From Lathyrus oleraceus (taxonomy: Eukaryota; Streptophyta; Magnoliopsida; Fabales; Fabaceae), in contig NC_066581.1 in NCBI RefSeq assembly GCF_024323335.1, forward strand, positions 458,387,197 through 458,451,196: a stretch of 64,000 nucleotides of DNA. Direction: 5' to 3'. Each line of letters begins with the position of its first letter. The first letter of the stretch is position 1. The translations under genes and the position numbers were made by a program. Below the pieces are notes generated by a model. The model searched no databases and was not told the DNA's origin. It saw only the letters and a list, made by a program, of their open reading frames with translations. This document shows positions 47,305-58,085 of this stretch, piece after piece.

Positions 47305-49714
47305 TTTGAAAATCGAGTTTCAAATCTCCATTTGTTTTGAGATTGAAACTCCAAGAATCCATACCTTTTCTTGATCCTAATCACTTCCAACAAGCATCTG
47401 AAGCAAGGCCGAGCACAATTGGAAACAAGATCGTGCCAGTTTGAAGCTCCATTGAAGGTGAACTTTCAGAATTTTCTTTTCTTCGATTCTCCCTCAATTC
47501 TTCACCATTCTTTGTGATTTTTGGTTGTCTGAAGTCCTATCAATGTAGGCAAGAATATTGAGTTGCTTTGAGGTCAAATCGAAGCAACTCAGTTCATGAT
47601 CCTCAAAATTCAAATCCCTATATCTTTTTATATACTTGGAATTGGAGAAAATTGAGGCCAGATTTGAGCTCCTGAGCATTTTTTCTTTAAATCCATGTCT
47701 TTGTCTTTCATTTTGGTGATGGTTGATGGTGGAACAGTCCGGTGAGGTCCACCGGAGAAGAAGACCGGAGCCCTAGCTCCAGTGATGTGTTGTCACACAT
47801 CTCAGCCACAGGATCCAATTAAAATGTTTTAATCGCGTCCCTTGCTTTTGATAACCAAGCCTGCAGCGTGTTTGACTCAGGTACTTGTGGGATGCACGCT
47901 TCTGGCCATCAGATCTGCCACCTCAATTAATGAGGGAGATCTGATGGCCTTTGTTTTTTTGATTTTTTGATTTTATGTTTAATCCCTTTATTTTAATTAA
48001 TTCATATTAACTTCATTTTTTATCCAAAAAATATGAGACTTTCACCAAAAATCTTTAAATATTTTCCTCTTTCATTTTCTGAATTAAAATCATTTATTGG
48101 ATTAATTTTGATATTTTTCATGAATTAATTATTTTTGTGCATATTTTTAATTGTTTAAAAATACTTCTGACTTTTCAAAAATTATGAAATTTTTTGTCTA
48201 AGGTCCTTTGACCTTGTTTGACGTAGGATAAATCTCTTGGACATTTATTTGGTGTTTTAAAGAGGTTTTAGGTTTTGACCAAATTAATTTAATTTAAATG
48301 CATTTTTAATTTGATTTTTAATTGATTAATTGTGTAGAAATTATGTTGGTCATTTTTATTGGCTTGTGAAGTTTGACTATATGTTTGTGTCTTGGTCAAG
48401 GTTGATTTGACTTTTGTTGAGTTAAAATCATTGGATTTAGGGGATTGATGAAATGTACATTTCACCTCCCAAAATGAATGAATGATTTTAATTTGATAAA
48501 ATTCCTCCCATAACCAATTTGTGTTTCTCTTATATCCCCTCCCTCTTTATCTTCAATCCCATTCTCTCCCATCCTTTCCATTGACCAATGAAGTCTCAAT
48601 ATCCTAAGGCTAATTGGTTCATCAATAACCTTGTGTTAGATGAACCAATACAAGTATGGATGAGATATGTCCATCCTTTGATATTTTTCTTTTTGTGTAT
48701 GGTATGTTTTAGGAGTATGGTTCATTATACCATACCTCTAACATGCATTAACATCAAAATTTCTATTGCCCGATCTCAGATAGTTGTGACTTCTACATAA
48801 GTCCAATTACGATTGCTTAACATAGAGCTAAATTTTGACCCTAAAGTCATAGCATTCTAGTAAGTGAGATTGTAAGTCTCCCCCCTTTCATGGTATTGTA
48901 TGGAAACTTGGCCTTTTTCCTTCCTTTGGAAGATGTCTTGGTTCAAGGATCCATGCTTTTGAATAGAGGGTTGAGTGTTCTCCAAAGGATGACTTAATCA
49001 ATTGAAAAGCAAAACATCACTAACATCTAATCAACTAACATTTGCCTAACTTTTATCACATTGCTATTATTTTTCAAGTCATTTACTTTATGCAATTTAA
49101 ATTCAAGTTATTTACCATTTCATTTGTCATTTACATACCATTTAACTTGTTTATGTTTATATCATATTCACTTTGCTCATTTGAGCCATATATTGTGATT
49201 GTATATATTTGTTTATGTATTTTGTTTGTGTTTGTGGTCTTAGGACCTTAAAATACTTAATAAACAACAAAAACCCTAAAAAATGTTTGTGTGGACTGTT
49301 GGATTTGATCTGAGCTTTTGGACTTAGAGTTAGGCAACATTCCATATGCAAAAAGGACTTGGCCAATGCCAACATTTCTGAAACCAAGTTATTGTGATTT
49401 GAGCTCTCATCTGATGCAAGCATTGGGATCTTCATGAATTCATCTGCTACATGGTCTTGATGCAACTGTTACTTTGAACTTGTGTCTAAGGCCATATTCT
49501 GAGCTAATCAAGGAGTATGTCATCTGATACTTGAGAAGATAAAGAAGATTGTTAGCTGTAAGTTATTTGCTTGGATGTGACCATCTTTATTTGATGCCTT
49601 GCTCTTCATATTGATATTTGCTTGCTGATTATTGCATGGTTCAAAGTCCAAAGGGAAAATGGGTTTTCTATATGACATTCTTGTCTGTTGGATTTCATCC
49701 CATTGGTCAGATCT
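47305..49714 (+). repeat. Second Ogre 3' LTR, continued and truncated
   Basis: This resumes the Ogre LTR after the SIRE insertion. It is AT-rich without a recognisable gene. The LTR end is not reached, because LARD2 enters at 49715 (flank GATCT at 49710-49714). Hydrophobic open frames such as 49042-49251 are AT-rich shadows. Confidence 0.78.
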
Positions 49715-51374
49715 TGTAGATGTTTGATTGGCTGCATTTTATGTTAAAATACTAACTGGAGTCTAATGTCTTGACTGATGTCATGACATGCTTTGTAGAT
49801 GTTTGATTGGCTGCATGTTGTACTAAAACACTAACTGTACTCTGATGTCTTGACTGATGTCATGACATACTTGAGTAGTATGTTGCAGGTTTAACTAATA
49901 CAGGATTTACTGAATGTCAAGCTGGATAGTATGACATTCATCCCTGATAGCAGATACTGAGGTATAGAATAGCTGGTTGGCTGTTATAACTCAGTATGTA
50001 GTTCAGGCTGTTTATCAAGGGAATAACAGACCTGGCATAAGGCCTACTGTCTGAATGTCAAACTGGATGTTGTGACATTCATCAGTGACAGCATATACTG
50101 AATAATAGGCAGGTTGGTTTTTCTGCTTCAGTTCAGTATTTAATTCAGTCTGTTCTTCAGGAGGATAACAGACCTGGCATAAGGCCCATTGTGAAAATGT
50201 CAAATTGGATGTCTTGACATTTATTACTGTAAGGTGATACTGAAGTATAGACTGGTTGGTCTTTTACAGTACAGCATTTAGCACAGTCTGTTTTCAGGAA
50301 AATAACAGACTTAGCATATGGTCTATGTTCTGGACGTCAAACTGAATGTTGTGACATTCATTCCTGACAGCATATGCTAAATTGTAGGATGGTTAGTTTT
50401 TCTGTTTCAGGATTTTTCTCAGGCTATTCTTCAGGAATACAACAGCTGATCTAAAATCCAGGAAACTAACAGAAGAGCTAAATTCAAGAGCCCTAACAAA
50501 TAGCCTATTTGTTAGAACCCTAATATGTGGAAATTAGGTTAACTTGCCTAACCTTAATTTTAGGAAATACAAGTACAAGGCCCAAATCCAGTTGGGTGTT
50601 TAGGTTATAAATAGCAGATTGTAACCTAGGTTTTGTAAGCCTCATAGAATGAAAATTTAGGGGTGTGTGTGAGGTAAACCTCCCAACCTGTGGGAAGGTT
50701 ACCATGTATTTCTCAGTGTTCAAAGCTAAGAGTTTTTGTAACTCAAAGCCTGTAGGCAAGAGTGATTACGTGCTTGAATGAAGCTGTGAAGCAAGTTCAA
50801 GTTGTTTAGCATTACATTGTATTTGTAGTGATAGGAATGGAAACTGGAGGTTTCTATCTAGGAGTTCCTAGGTATAGATTGCATTGGGTAGGGATTAAGT
50901 GAAGAGTTGTAAACGGGGGAGTTTAACTCTGAATTAATACTGCTGATAGTGGATCTTCTTCCTGGCTTGGTATGCCCCCAGAGTAGGTGATGTTGCACCG
51001 AACTGGGTTAACAATTACCTGTGTTTTTACCTTCTGCACGTTATAATTCTGTCTAGTATAAAATAAGGTAAACCTGTAATGCTGTAACAGGTGATGTTCA
51101 AATCAATGTTGAGACATCATGCTGATAACTGTGCAGGCTCAATAGAAGTAAGTGTTGTGGTTGATCTCTGTTGTGTCTTTGTACCAGATGGACAGAACTG
51201 GGTGTTCTTCCATACTATGGTGATATATTAGCAGATGTCGTGACATCTGTGAATGTGTGCATATCAGTACTGGAATTTAATTTGTATAAATACCTTGTTG
51301 TATTAGTAATATTGTTGGATCAGATGTCATGACTTCGTGTAGAACATCTGAACTCTGACTACGCCAGAATTTCA
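49715..51374 (+). repeat. LARD2 5' LTR
   Basis: This LTR starts TGTAGATGTTTGATTGG, as the SIRE 5' LTR does, and ends CCAGAATTTCA, as LARD1 does. A 79-bp unit is repeated at its start (49715 and 49794). TATA box TATAAATA is at 50606-50613. U3 dyads are at 49912-49939, 50053-50080, 50195-50222 and 50332-50359. A CAGATGTC-GT-GACATCTG palindrome is at 51232-51249. Confidence 0.88.
50772..50802 (+). ncRNA. 31-nt RNA stem-loop in the LARD2 leader
   Basis: Arms GCTTGAAT and GTTCAAGT with loop GAAGCTGTGAAGCAA. As DNA two positions mismatch; as RNA both become G-U pairs, so all eight positions pair. It lies about 160 bases downstream of TATA. LARD1 has the same form at 1771-1801 and 7262-7292 on minus. 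Confidence 0.6.
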
Positions 51375-54300
51375 ATTGGTATCAAAGCAGGCATCCTGTT
51401 CTGTTTCTGGATGAGATCCATGGGTGATACTTTCTGGTATCTTGCAAGGAGTTGTCTTAGTACTGATGTTGGAACCTGTGGAAGGTTCTATGATGTCCCT
51501 GAATGGTCCCTTGAAGTAGGTGGATGGACTATTCATGACAGGAAATGTGTGGACCTGTCTTTGGAGGTTGGCAATTGGCCCTTGTGTGGGACAGCTGTGC
51601 CAGTATTGAATCATATTCAAACTTGGTATGGTCTTGGAGGCTGATCTGGTGAAGTGTGTGTTCATAGGTTGAGTTGTATTATGATTTCCGCTGCATAATA
51701 CCTGGCAAAACTCAAACTCTAATGTAGTTTCCCCTCATGTGGATGAAAGGCTGCTGTATTCAAGATTTCATCATAATCTACTGAAGATGTCAAAGATACT
51801 TGAGTCTCCTCAAGTCCACTCATCATGACGTTCTCACTTCAGGATGGTAAGAATCACCTGATCACTGATTTTGTTACTCTCTTGGGTAGTGTATATGAAG
51901 ACCTTGAAGACTTTCAAGTAGGGTTTGCTCCAAGGAGGTGGAACTAATGTTCTATGTGATGTTAGAACATGTTGTTCAACAAGTATACAGCTACTAGTTG
52001 AAGAGCAGATGTTTTTAGGTGTCAAACAAAGGGATACTTTTGTTTGGAACCTACTCCTGACCTGGAAGAGGAGACATTTGTGTGTGCTAAGTTGACAAGG
52101 GTAGGGTCAACTGTGTGTGTGCTCAAGAAGGTCACTTTTAGAAGTCTGATCTCTAGAAGTGGAGTTGGTTGAGATGTGACATTGTGCAATTTCCTGATGT
52201 TTGTCTTATTCCTGTAGATTGATCAGGGTTGAAGAGTTGTTCCCTGAAGCACTATGTTGTGTTGAAAGACAAGTCCCCTGGATGTTAGAAGTCAATAATG
52301 GGGTAACCTGATTGCTATTTCATCTAAGAGGTTTGGGACCATGAATCTTGTTATTCAAACACCATGCTCTGAAGTGGCAGTTCTTTCAAGGAGTGAGAAT
52401 ATGAAGATTCAGAGGTTGGTTGAGGTAGTATGCTCTGGCAATGCATATCTACTATTGACTAGTGTTGTTTTCTTCACTGGTACTTATGGTCAGGTGGAGT
52501 CTGATTGGTGCGATTGGAGTATGTATAGGTATAACTCATAGAGTTAGTTGCCACTGGTAGGGATGGTGTATGTCATGTTGAGACATTTGTGTGCAATGCA
52601 TGGATATTGGTGTGGAGTCTCCATGATTGTTAATTTGAGGGGGAGTTTTAGTTAACCTCCTCACGTTTGGTCAGCCTAGGGTCTGGTTGGCTGTTGACCT
52701 GTGTCTCATAGGTTCTGGTTGTTGTGTGACACATTTGCAAGGAAGGATTTATCTCTCTCTTTCCTAAGGGTGAATCTAATCTGGAAAGATTCTCAAATCT
52801 ATTGAGGTGCTTGCAAGCAAAAGATGTTGACACAAGAAGAGTATTTTCAAAGTATTCTTGTGGTGGAAGTATCTGAAAGGATAATTGGGAAGGGATTTAA
52901 AATCAATGTCTACTTGTGCCAAGTTCAAGTATTTAATTGATTATCCTTGGATCTCAAGACAATTGATGTTCCTAATGATGTTGGAACATCTCTTCTTCAA
53001 GACCTTGTGCAGAATCACAGGAAGGATAGTACATTGGTTTATGATCTATCTCTTTGGTGGCAGCAAAAGCATATGATCTCTGAAAAGGTTTCCTGGCGAG
53101 AAACATGTTCAGCCTTGGTGTGTACAAGAAGAAGAAGACATCATAGTCTTGATGGTGGTTACTTGGATCAGTTTATCTCTAATCTAAGTAAGGAATTGCA
53201 TTGGCTAATGCACACTGTGGAGTTAAGAACAAGTGGCAGCATTCTTAACATCATGGAAACAGCTTTGCTTTAGGAAGTGGAATCCTTGGTATAGTTGAAG
53301 GGTTAGTCTCTAACTGGTCCTTCTGAAGACTCATGCATCAGAGTGTCTGATGTCTTTGGAGAAGAAGCAGGGATTCATCAAGGTGTGAGCTTGGATGACT
53401 TAACTGCAAAACTGCAGGATGGAGGTTGTTTACTCAAACTTGGTTCCACAATCAAGTCTATGAGATCATTGAACTCTTGTTCTGTGTAGGGAGGAAGTTC
53501 TTTCAAGTGGCAGAAGAAGGAGCTGAATTCAACAGCTAAATGTTAAAACACAATGTTGTGACATTTGGTTCAACATCAGAATCTTAGTTGGTGAAGTGGC
53601 ACATCAACTTAAGATAAAAGGGTCTACAGAGTTGTAGATTGGGTACTTCAAAAAGATCGTTCTCATTGCAGTTCTTTGGAGTTGCTGGATGGAGAAGATG
53701 TTACATGTTCATGTCTTAGAGAATCTAAGTTTTGTTTAACATGTAGCTTGAAGTTCAAGTCTCACTTGGAAGGTCAGAATATCTTTCGGAGAAGTCTGAT
53801 AAACTTGGAGAGGTAAAAAAGTGGCATTTGGTCTATCTCAGAAGTGAGTTCGAAGAATCAAGATAATCAACATATGGCAGCTGATTATTCTTGAGGAAAG
53901 TCTGAGACAAATTACTGTTGAGCAGAAAAATAGTAAGTTGAAGATAAAAGGAGGTGTTTTCTATTCATCTCTTGGAGCTTGTGGTAGGAGTTCTAAGCTA
54001 TCTAGGGAAGATTATCTCTTGTAATGGGATGAGAAAGTATATGTCTCAATTTGTGTCTGGTTTCTTTTGGATCAAGCTGGTGACTCAGTGATATCTGAAG
54101 ATTATCAGATGGTGTTCTTTGTTATGTTGTGAGGATGTCCTAACTAATGTTAGAACATTTTGTGAAGTGGTTTTCTGTTCTGGTTAGAAGAGAGATTGAC
54201 ACAGAGTGTGGATGTGTTCAGCCAAGAGGGTTGAATAGAGGGTGTGCTCTTGAAGACATGAAGATGCGTCTTATGTTTTCCATTCATCAAGTGGTCTGGG

Positions 54301-54940
54301 TTCTCTTTGAATCAGGAAGTATGTGCAGGTCCAACTTTGGGGTGTTGGATATGTTCATGTGTGATCTCCAAGTTTCAAGAGGAGAGTTGGTTGTTCATGA
54401 CAGGGGGAGTTCTGTCCTTGTGCTGCAAGTAATCATCAAGCTTGTGGTCTATGAGTTCTCAGATAACAAGGTATGGCACCTTGTTAGTTTTTGGGATGAT
54501 GTGGTGTGTGTCAAGGTTGAGTGAGCAGAAGAATGTCTGACCGGATGTCATGACATTGCCTTGGACAATATTGTTATTTCCTTCTGAAACTTATATTCAT
54601 AAGGAAATATGGATGTGGTGTGTCTCATTATGATATATTAGAATGAGCCTGTGTGTTACAGTTGTGTGGTACAGGTGTTGGAGTTACTGTTATTTGATGT
54701 ATGCACAGATTTAGGGGGAAGAAAAGTACCCTTGTGCATGTGTGTGTTACTAGTAACCAGAAAGCTAGTAATTGTGTTGCTTCTGTTGCTGTTTAAACTA
54801 CTGTTATGTTGTTTAACTGCTGATAGTTTACCTTGTGAACAAAAAGGAAAGATATATGTTTCAGCCAAAATTTGCCAAAGGGGGAGCAATTTTGGTAAAA
54901 CAAAGACTGTTCACAAGATGTTATGTGTGATGTCTTAACA
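51375..54940 (+). mobile_element. LARD2 internal region, noncoding
   Basis: This is homologous on the plus strand to LARD1 internal sequence on minus. Landmarks include the decayed small frame at 53352-53489 and an internal purine tract CCAAAGGGGGAG near 54876-54887. Short open frames such as 54147-54524 are not supported by LARD1 and are not called. Confidence 0.75.
51377..51388 (+). other. Primer binding site, tRNA-iMet type (LARD2)
   Basis: TGGTATCAAAGC lies two bases after the LTR end. It differs from the common form by one G to A change. Confidence 0.88.
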
Positions 54941-55520
54941 TGAGACAACCTATCTGCCTGCTGGACTTCAAGAAAGTGTTCATGCAGGAGTATGTCAAGA
55001 TGTCAGACTCAACGTCATGGCATCTGATATGGGTGTACCTGCTGTGAAGCAAGAGTGTGTGACTACTTGATCAAAGTTGTGAAGCAAGATCAAGTGGGTG
55101 GTGTCTTGATCAAAGTTGTAAAGCAAGATCAAGAGGGGGTAGTCTTGATTGAAACTATGAAGTAAAATCAAGATTGTGTTTCTGTCAGTTGTGTAATTCC
55201 GTTTATGTTGGTCTGTAATTTAAAGTGTTGCTTTGGCAACATTTTTGACAAAAAGGGGGAGTAACACCTGTGATGCCCCAGGACAACAGATTGTTTTGCT
55301 AAACAGATATTCAAGATCCTCTAATCCAGAGGTTGTGCTGCAACTGATGTTCCACCTCCATGAGTGTGAGTGTGTTTTTGTGTGCTGCTATTAGAAGTTT
55401 TTATTTAACTTCTATGTGTGTGAGTGTGCTGCTACTCTGAGTGTATTAGCTAGGTCAATTTCCCAGCTAGATGTGTGTTTTCCGCTGCTATGTACTCTGT
55501 TGTGAGGCCAAAGTTGTTTT
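54941..55520 (+). mobile_element. LARD2 3' UTR, homologous to the SIRE 3' UTR
   Basis: The segment follows the SIRE 3' UTR closely in order: TGGCATCTGATATGG, the stem-loop array, the GTTGC-TTTG-GCAAC hairpin (55227-55240), the purine tract CAAAAAGGGGGAG (55249-55261) and CTCTGTTGTGAG. It breaks off about 20 bases short of the expected main purine tract, at the Angela-like LTR. Confidence 0.8.
55065..55173 (+). ncRNA. Array of three 31-nt RNA stem-loops in the LARD2 3' UTR
   Basis: Stems: ACTTGATC/GATCAAGT (55065-55095), TCTTGATC/GATCAAGA (55104-55134) and TCTTGATT/AATCAAGA (55143-55173). Loops, each 15 nt: AAAGTTGTGAAGCAA, AAAGTTGTAAAGCAA, GAAACTATGAAGTAA. Starts are exactly 39 nt apart. Each stem difference is matched on the opposite arm. 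Confidence 0.7.
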
Positions 55521-55841
55521 TGAAGGAGAATTTGCGACCCAAAGCGCAGCGGAAATTAAAATTTCTCCTTTAGAGATCCTTACGAATGGTCATGATCAGT
55601 GATAGAATATTTACCTCTTGTGATGATCGAAACCTTTGGTGCAGATCTCTTGTGACAATCAAAACCCTTTGATGCAGATCCACGAAACGATCACGAACGT
55701 TGAACGATGACAACGTCTCTACTCAGTCCACACGAACGGATTCCTTCAATCTCAGTGCTAGCTGGTATGAATGAAGGCTTTGAGTGAGAGAGAGAGAAAG
55801 TGAGAAAACGAAAATAATGCAACCGCCAATTTTTGCTTCTG

Positions 55842-55872
55842 CACAAGGGTTCTATTTATAGAACCACTTGTG
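55842..55872 (-). promoter_or_regulatory. TATA box inside a long palindrome
   Basis: Arms GGTTCTA and TAGAACC flank TTTA, and CACAAG / CTTGTG extend the symmetry with a one-base bulge. The TATAAATA box on minus occupies the centre. Confidence 0.55.
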
Positions 55873-55947
55873 TGGGCTTCAAGCTAAAAGCCCACTTAAG
55901 TGTATTTTGGCCCATATCTTATAATATGCCCAAAATCACTTAAGCTC

Positions 55948-56036
55948 ATGGTACCTTACCATATTTCGTATTCTACTCAAGTACATCGTACCTTACGATG
56001 CTCTATAACTCACTTAAGGGCACCGTACCTTACGGT
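55948..56036 (-). promoter_or_regulatory. Three perfect 15-bp hairpins at 37-bp spacing in the LTR U3
   Basis: ATGGTA-CCT-TACCAT (55948-55962), ATCGTA-CCT-TACGAT (55985-55999) and ACCGTA-CCT-TACGGT (56022-56036). The centre is invariant; arm changes are always compensated. Spacers are both 22 bp and little conserved. Each holds a GTAC core. Confidence 0.7.
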
Positions 56037-57514
56037 ATTCCTTAGTTACTCTATCTCTCATCAATCCGTCCTTTGTGTGTGACCCTGTAGGTTTTCGTGA
56101 CGTTGGCAATTATACTAAATCACACATTTAATATAATAAACAGTGAGCGGTATCTAGCAACACATCACTGCTACCCAAGACACGAAAATGTCATGTGATC
56201 TGACAAAACCTTTCTGTGATAATAATTATGTGTATAATTACCCTTTTGCCCTTATGTCTATATTGAACACAAGGCATAGACCGTGTCATCCTTGTCCAGT
56301 TCAATATTGGGCCCATAGACATTTATCCTGTTATGCAGGATGGGCAAATTCCATCTAGGTCACTCATGTCCCTCAGCATGCTTCGTGGAGTACCCATCAA
56401 CTGCCTTTATGGTTATCCAGTTACGGACAACGTTGGATCAGCAATAAAGCACTCGACTCCACATCTAGGATCCATAGTGGTTTCAGGTCGAAGAGTGGTA
56501 TACACTGTAGCGGTGTATTCGTCGCTATATGATCTATCGATTAAATCATAAGCTAAGAGATACATTGAAATTTCGAGTCGCCACCGCACTTTTATTTATC
56601 CAAAGGACTGGCTAAAAAGCGAACAAAAGCCTAAGAAGTTTTACACGTAGAAAACTAATAAAAAGATCAGAGATTCTGGGTAAGGGGTAAATTACGCAAT
56701 GGGAAGGTGTTAGGCACCCACTACGTCCTAGGTACTCCTAGGGAGCCCTTTTCACACTTGTTGTAAAATATTGTTATTTGTTATGACATAAACATTGTGC
56801 AAACATGATTGAGATGATGAGAAAAGAATATACAATTTTTATTATTATTGGGTTCGAACGGATGAACCCGTTGCCTACGTACCTTCCATCAAAGGTAAGG
56901 ATCAGAACGCCGTAGTTCGGCTAAAAGATTTCCAAAAGTTGGTTAGGTTCAATTTTAAACACAAGCACTGAGGCTTTTCATTATCAATGGGAGAACACTC
57001 GACCAAAAAAACAACATCCACCATGCGAGGATAGCTTCGACGTACTAGAGGGGTTAGCCCTGTTTGAAGTACGGAAGTCTTACTGTCGACTCACTAAGGA
57101 TAGGCAAGATTTACATCAACCACAAAGATAATTGAAACCTATGGCTAATGTGAAAAGATTAATGGACAAAGCCAAAACAAGTGAATGAGTGAAGTTAATT
57201 GATTGTGATTATGAAAATGAAGTCAAAGTATGATTAAGATTAATTCAGATAAGTATTATGAAATGGAGTTTTGAAAAAAGTCAAGGACTTGAGTCCAGGT
57301 TTTTAGTTAGAAAACATGAAGATGTTTGCACAACACTTATGTCAAGTTTGAAAGGTAAAGTGTGAAAAGTCTAGGACATAATGAATGGTGAATGGATGAA
57401 GATGGAAAGTAAGACTTCTTAGAAGGTTCACTTCTTGAGATCATATGGGAGATGATTCAAGTGTGTCCTTTGGAATAGCAATTAATAATAACAAACAAAC
57501 AAAGCAAGCAAAAG

Positions 57515-57725
57515 CGGATATCGGATGCCAATCACTGGTCTTATACCAATCTCCTAAAACAAAATGGGATGTCAGAAGCCACTCAATGGTCTTACACTAA
57601 TCTCCACAGGCAAAGAAATAAAAAGCGGATACCGGATACCAATAGATGGATTTACACCAGTCTCCTAAAACAGAATAGGATATCAGATGCCACTCAATGG
57701 TCTTACACTAATCTCCACAGAAGAA
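57515..57725 (-). repeat. Dimeric repeat in the third Ogre LTR
   Basis: Two roughly 105-bp units, each containing two diverged halves: GGATRYCGGATRCCAAT and CAGAWGCCACTCAATGGTC, with CTCCTAAAACA or CTCCACAG closing each half. Confidence 0.65.
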
Positions 57726-57785
57726 AACAAGAATGAGAAATGGAAGTTAACTGCCAATCTGTCTGGACTTAGGTTAACTCCACAA

Positions 57786-58085
57786 ATATGCTCATAGGAA
57801 TACCAATGCCACGTTGCAGGGACTTACAGTGGATCCTCACATACAAGAACAAAAGCAACAATATGATCACAGGTATGCAAATGCCAACTTACAGGGACTT
57901 ATAATTGCAACCTCTCATACAAACAGATGAACAAACTATGATCACAGGAAAGCAGATGCCAACTTACAGGGACTTATAACTGCAACCTCACATACAACAC
58001 CAAACGGATCAAATTATGATCACAGGATAACAGATGCCAACTTACAGGGACTTATAACTGTATCCTCACATACAAACAGATAAAA
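57786..58085 (-). repeat. 75-78 bp tandem repeat in the third Ogre LTR
   Basis: Four units starting near 57786, 57862, 57937 and 58015 share TATGATCACAGG, then ATGCCAACTTACAGGGACTT and CCTCACATACAA. The first unit is the most diverged. Confidence 0.7.

Larger units (their letters stand above)
49715..55520 (+). mobile_element. LARD2: non-autonomous Sirevirus-like element, 3' end lost
   Basis: The order is 5' LTR (49715-51374), PBS (51377-51388), and a noncoding internal region that ends at 55520 where an Angela-like LTR starts. It is homologous to LARD1 over most of the internal region in the opposite orientation. Its last 560 bp are homologous to the SIRE 3' UTR. No retroviral enzyme motif is present. 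Confidence 0.85.
55521..56505 (-). repeat. Angela/Tork-like copia LTR fragment
   Basis: On minus it ends with the block TTTCCGCTGCGCTTTGGGTC and CAAATTCTCCTTCA that closes many plant copia LTRs before a tRNA-iMet PBS; no PBS follows, because LARD2 DNA abuts it. It is thus a solo or 3' LTR edge. TATA (TATAAATAGAACC on minus) is within a palindrome at about 55842-55872. Three hairpins lie upstream at 55948-56036. The right limit is set by the third Ogre LTR at 56506, which appears to have inserted in it. Confidence 0.7.

Noticed and set aside
49042..49251. Hydrophobic 69-codon frame suggesting a membrane peptide
   Set aside because: AT-rich Ogre LTR sequence gives Phe/Ile-rich frames by composition alone.
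54147..54524. 125-codon open frame in LARD2
   Set aside because: No equivalent frame in LARD1 and no recognisable domain; probably chance.
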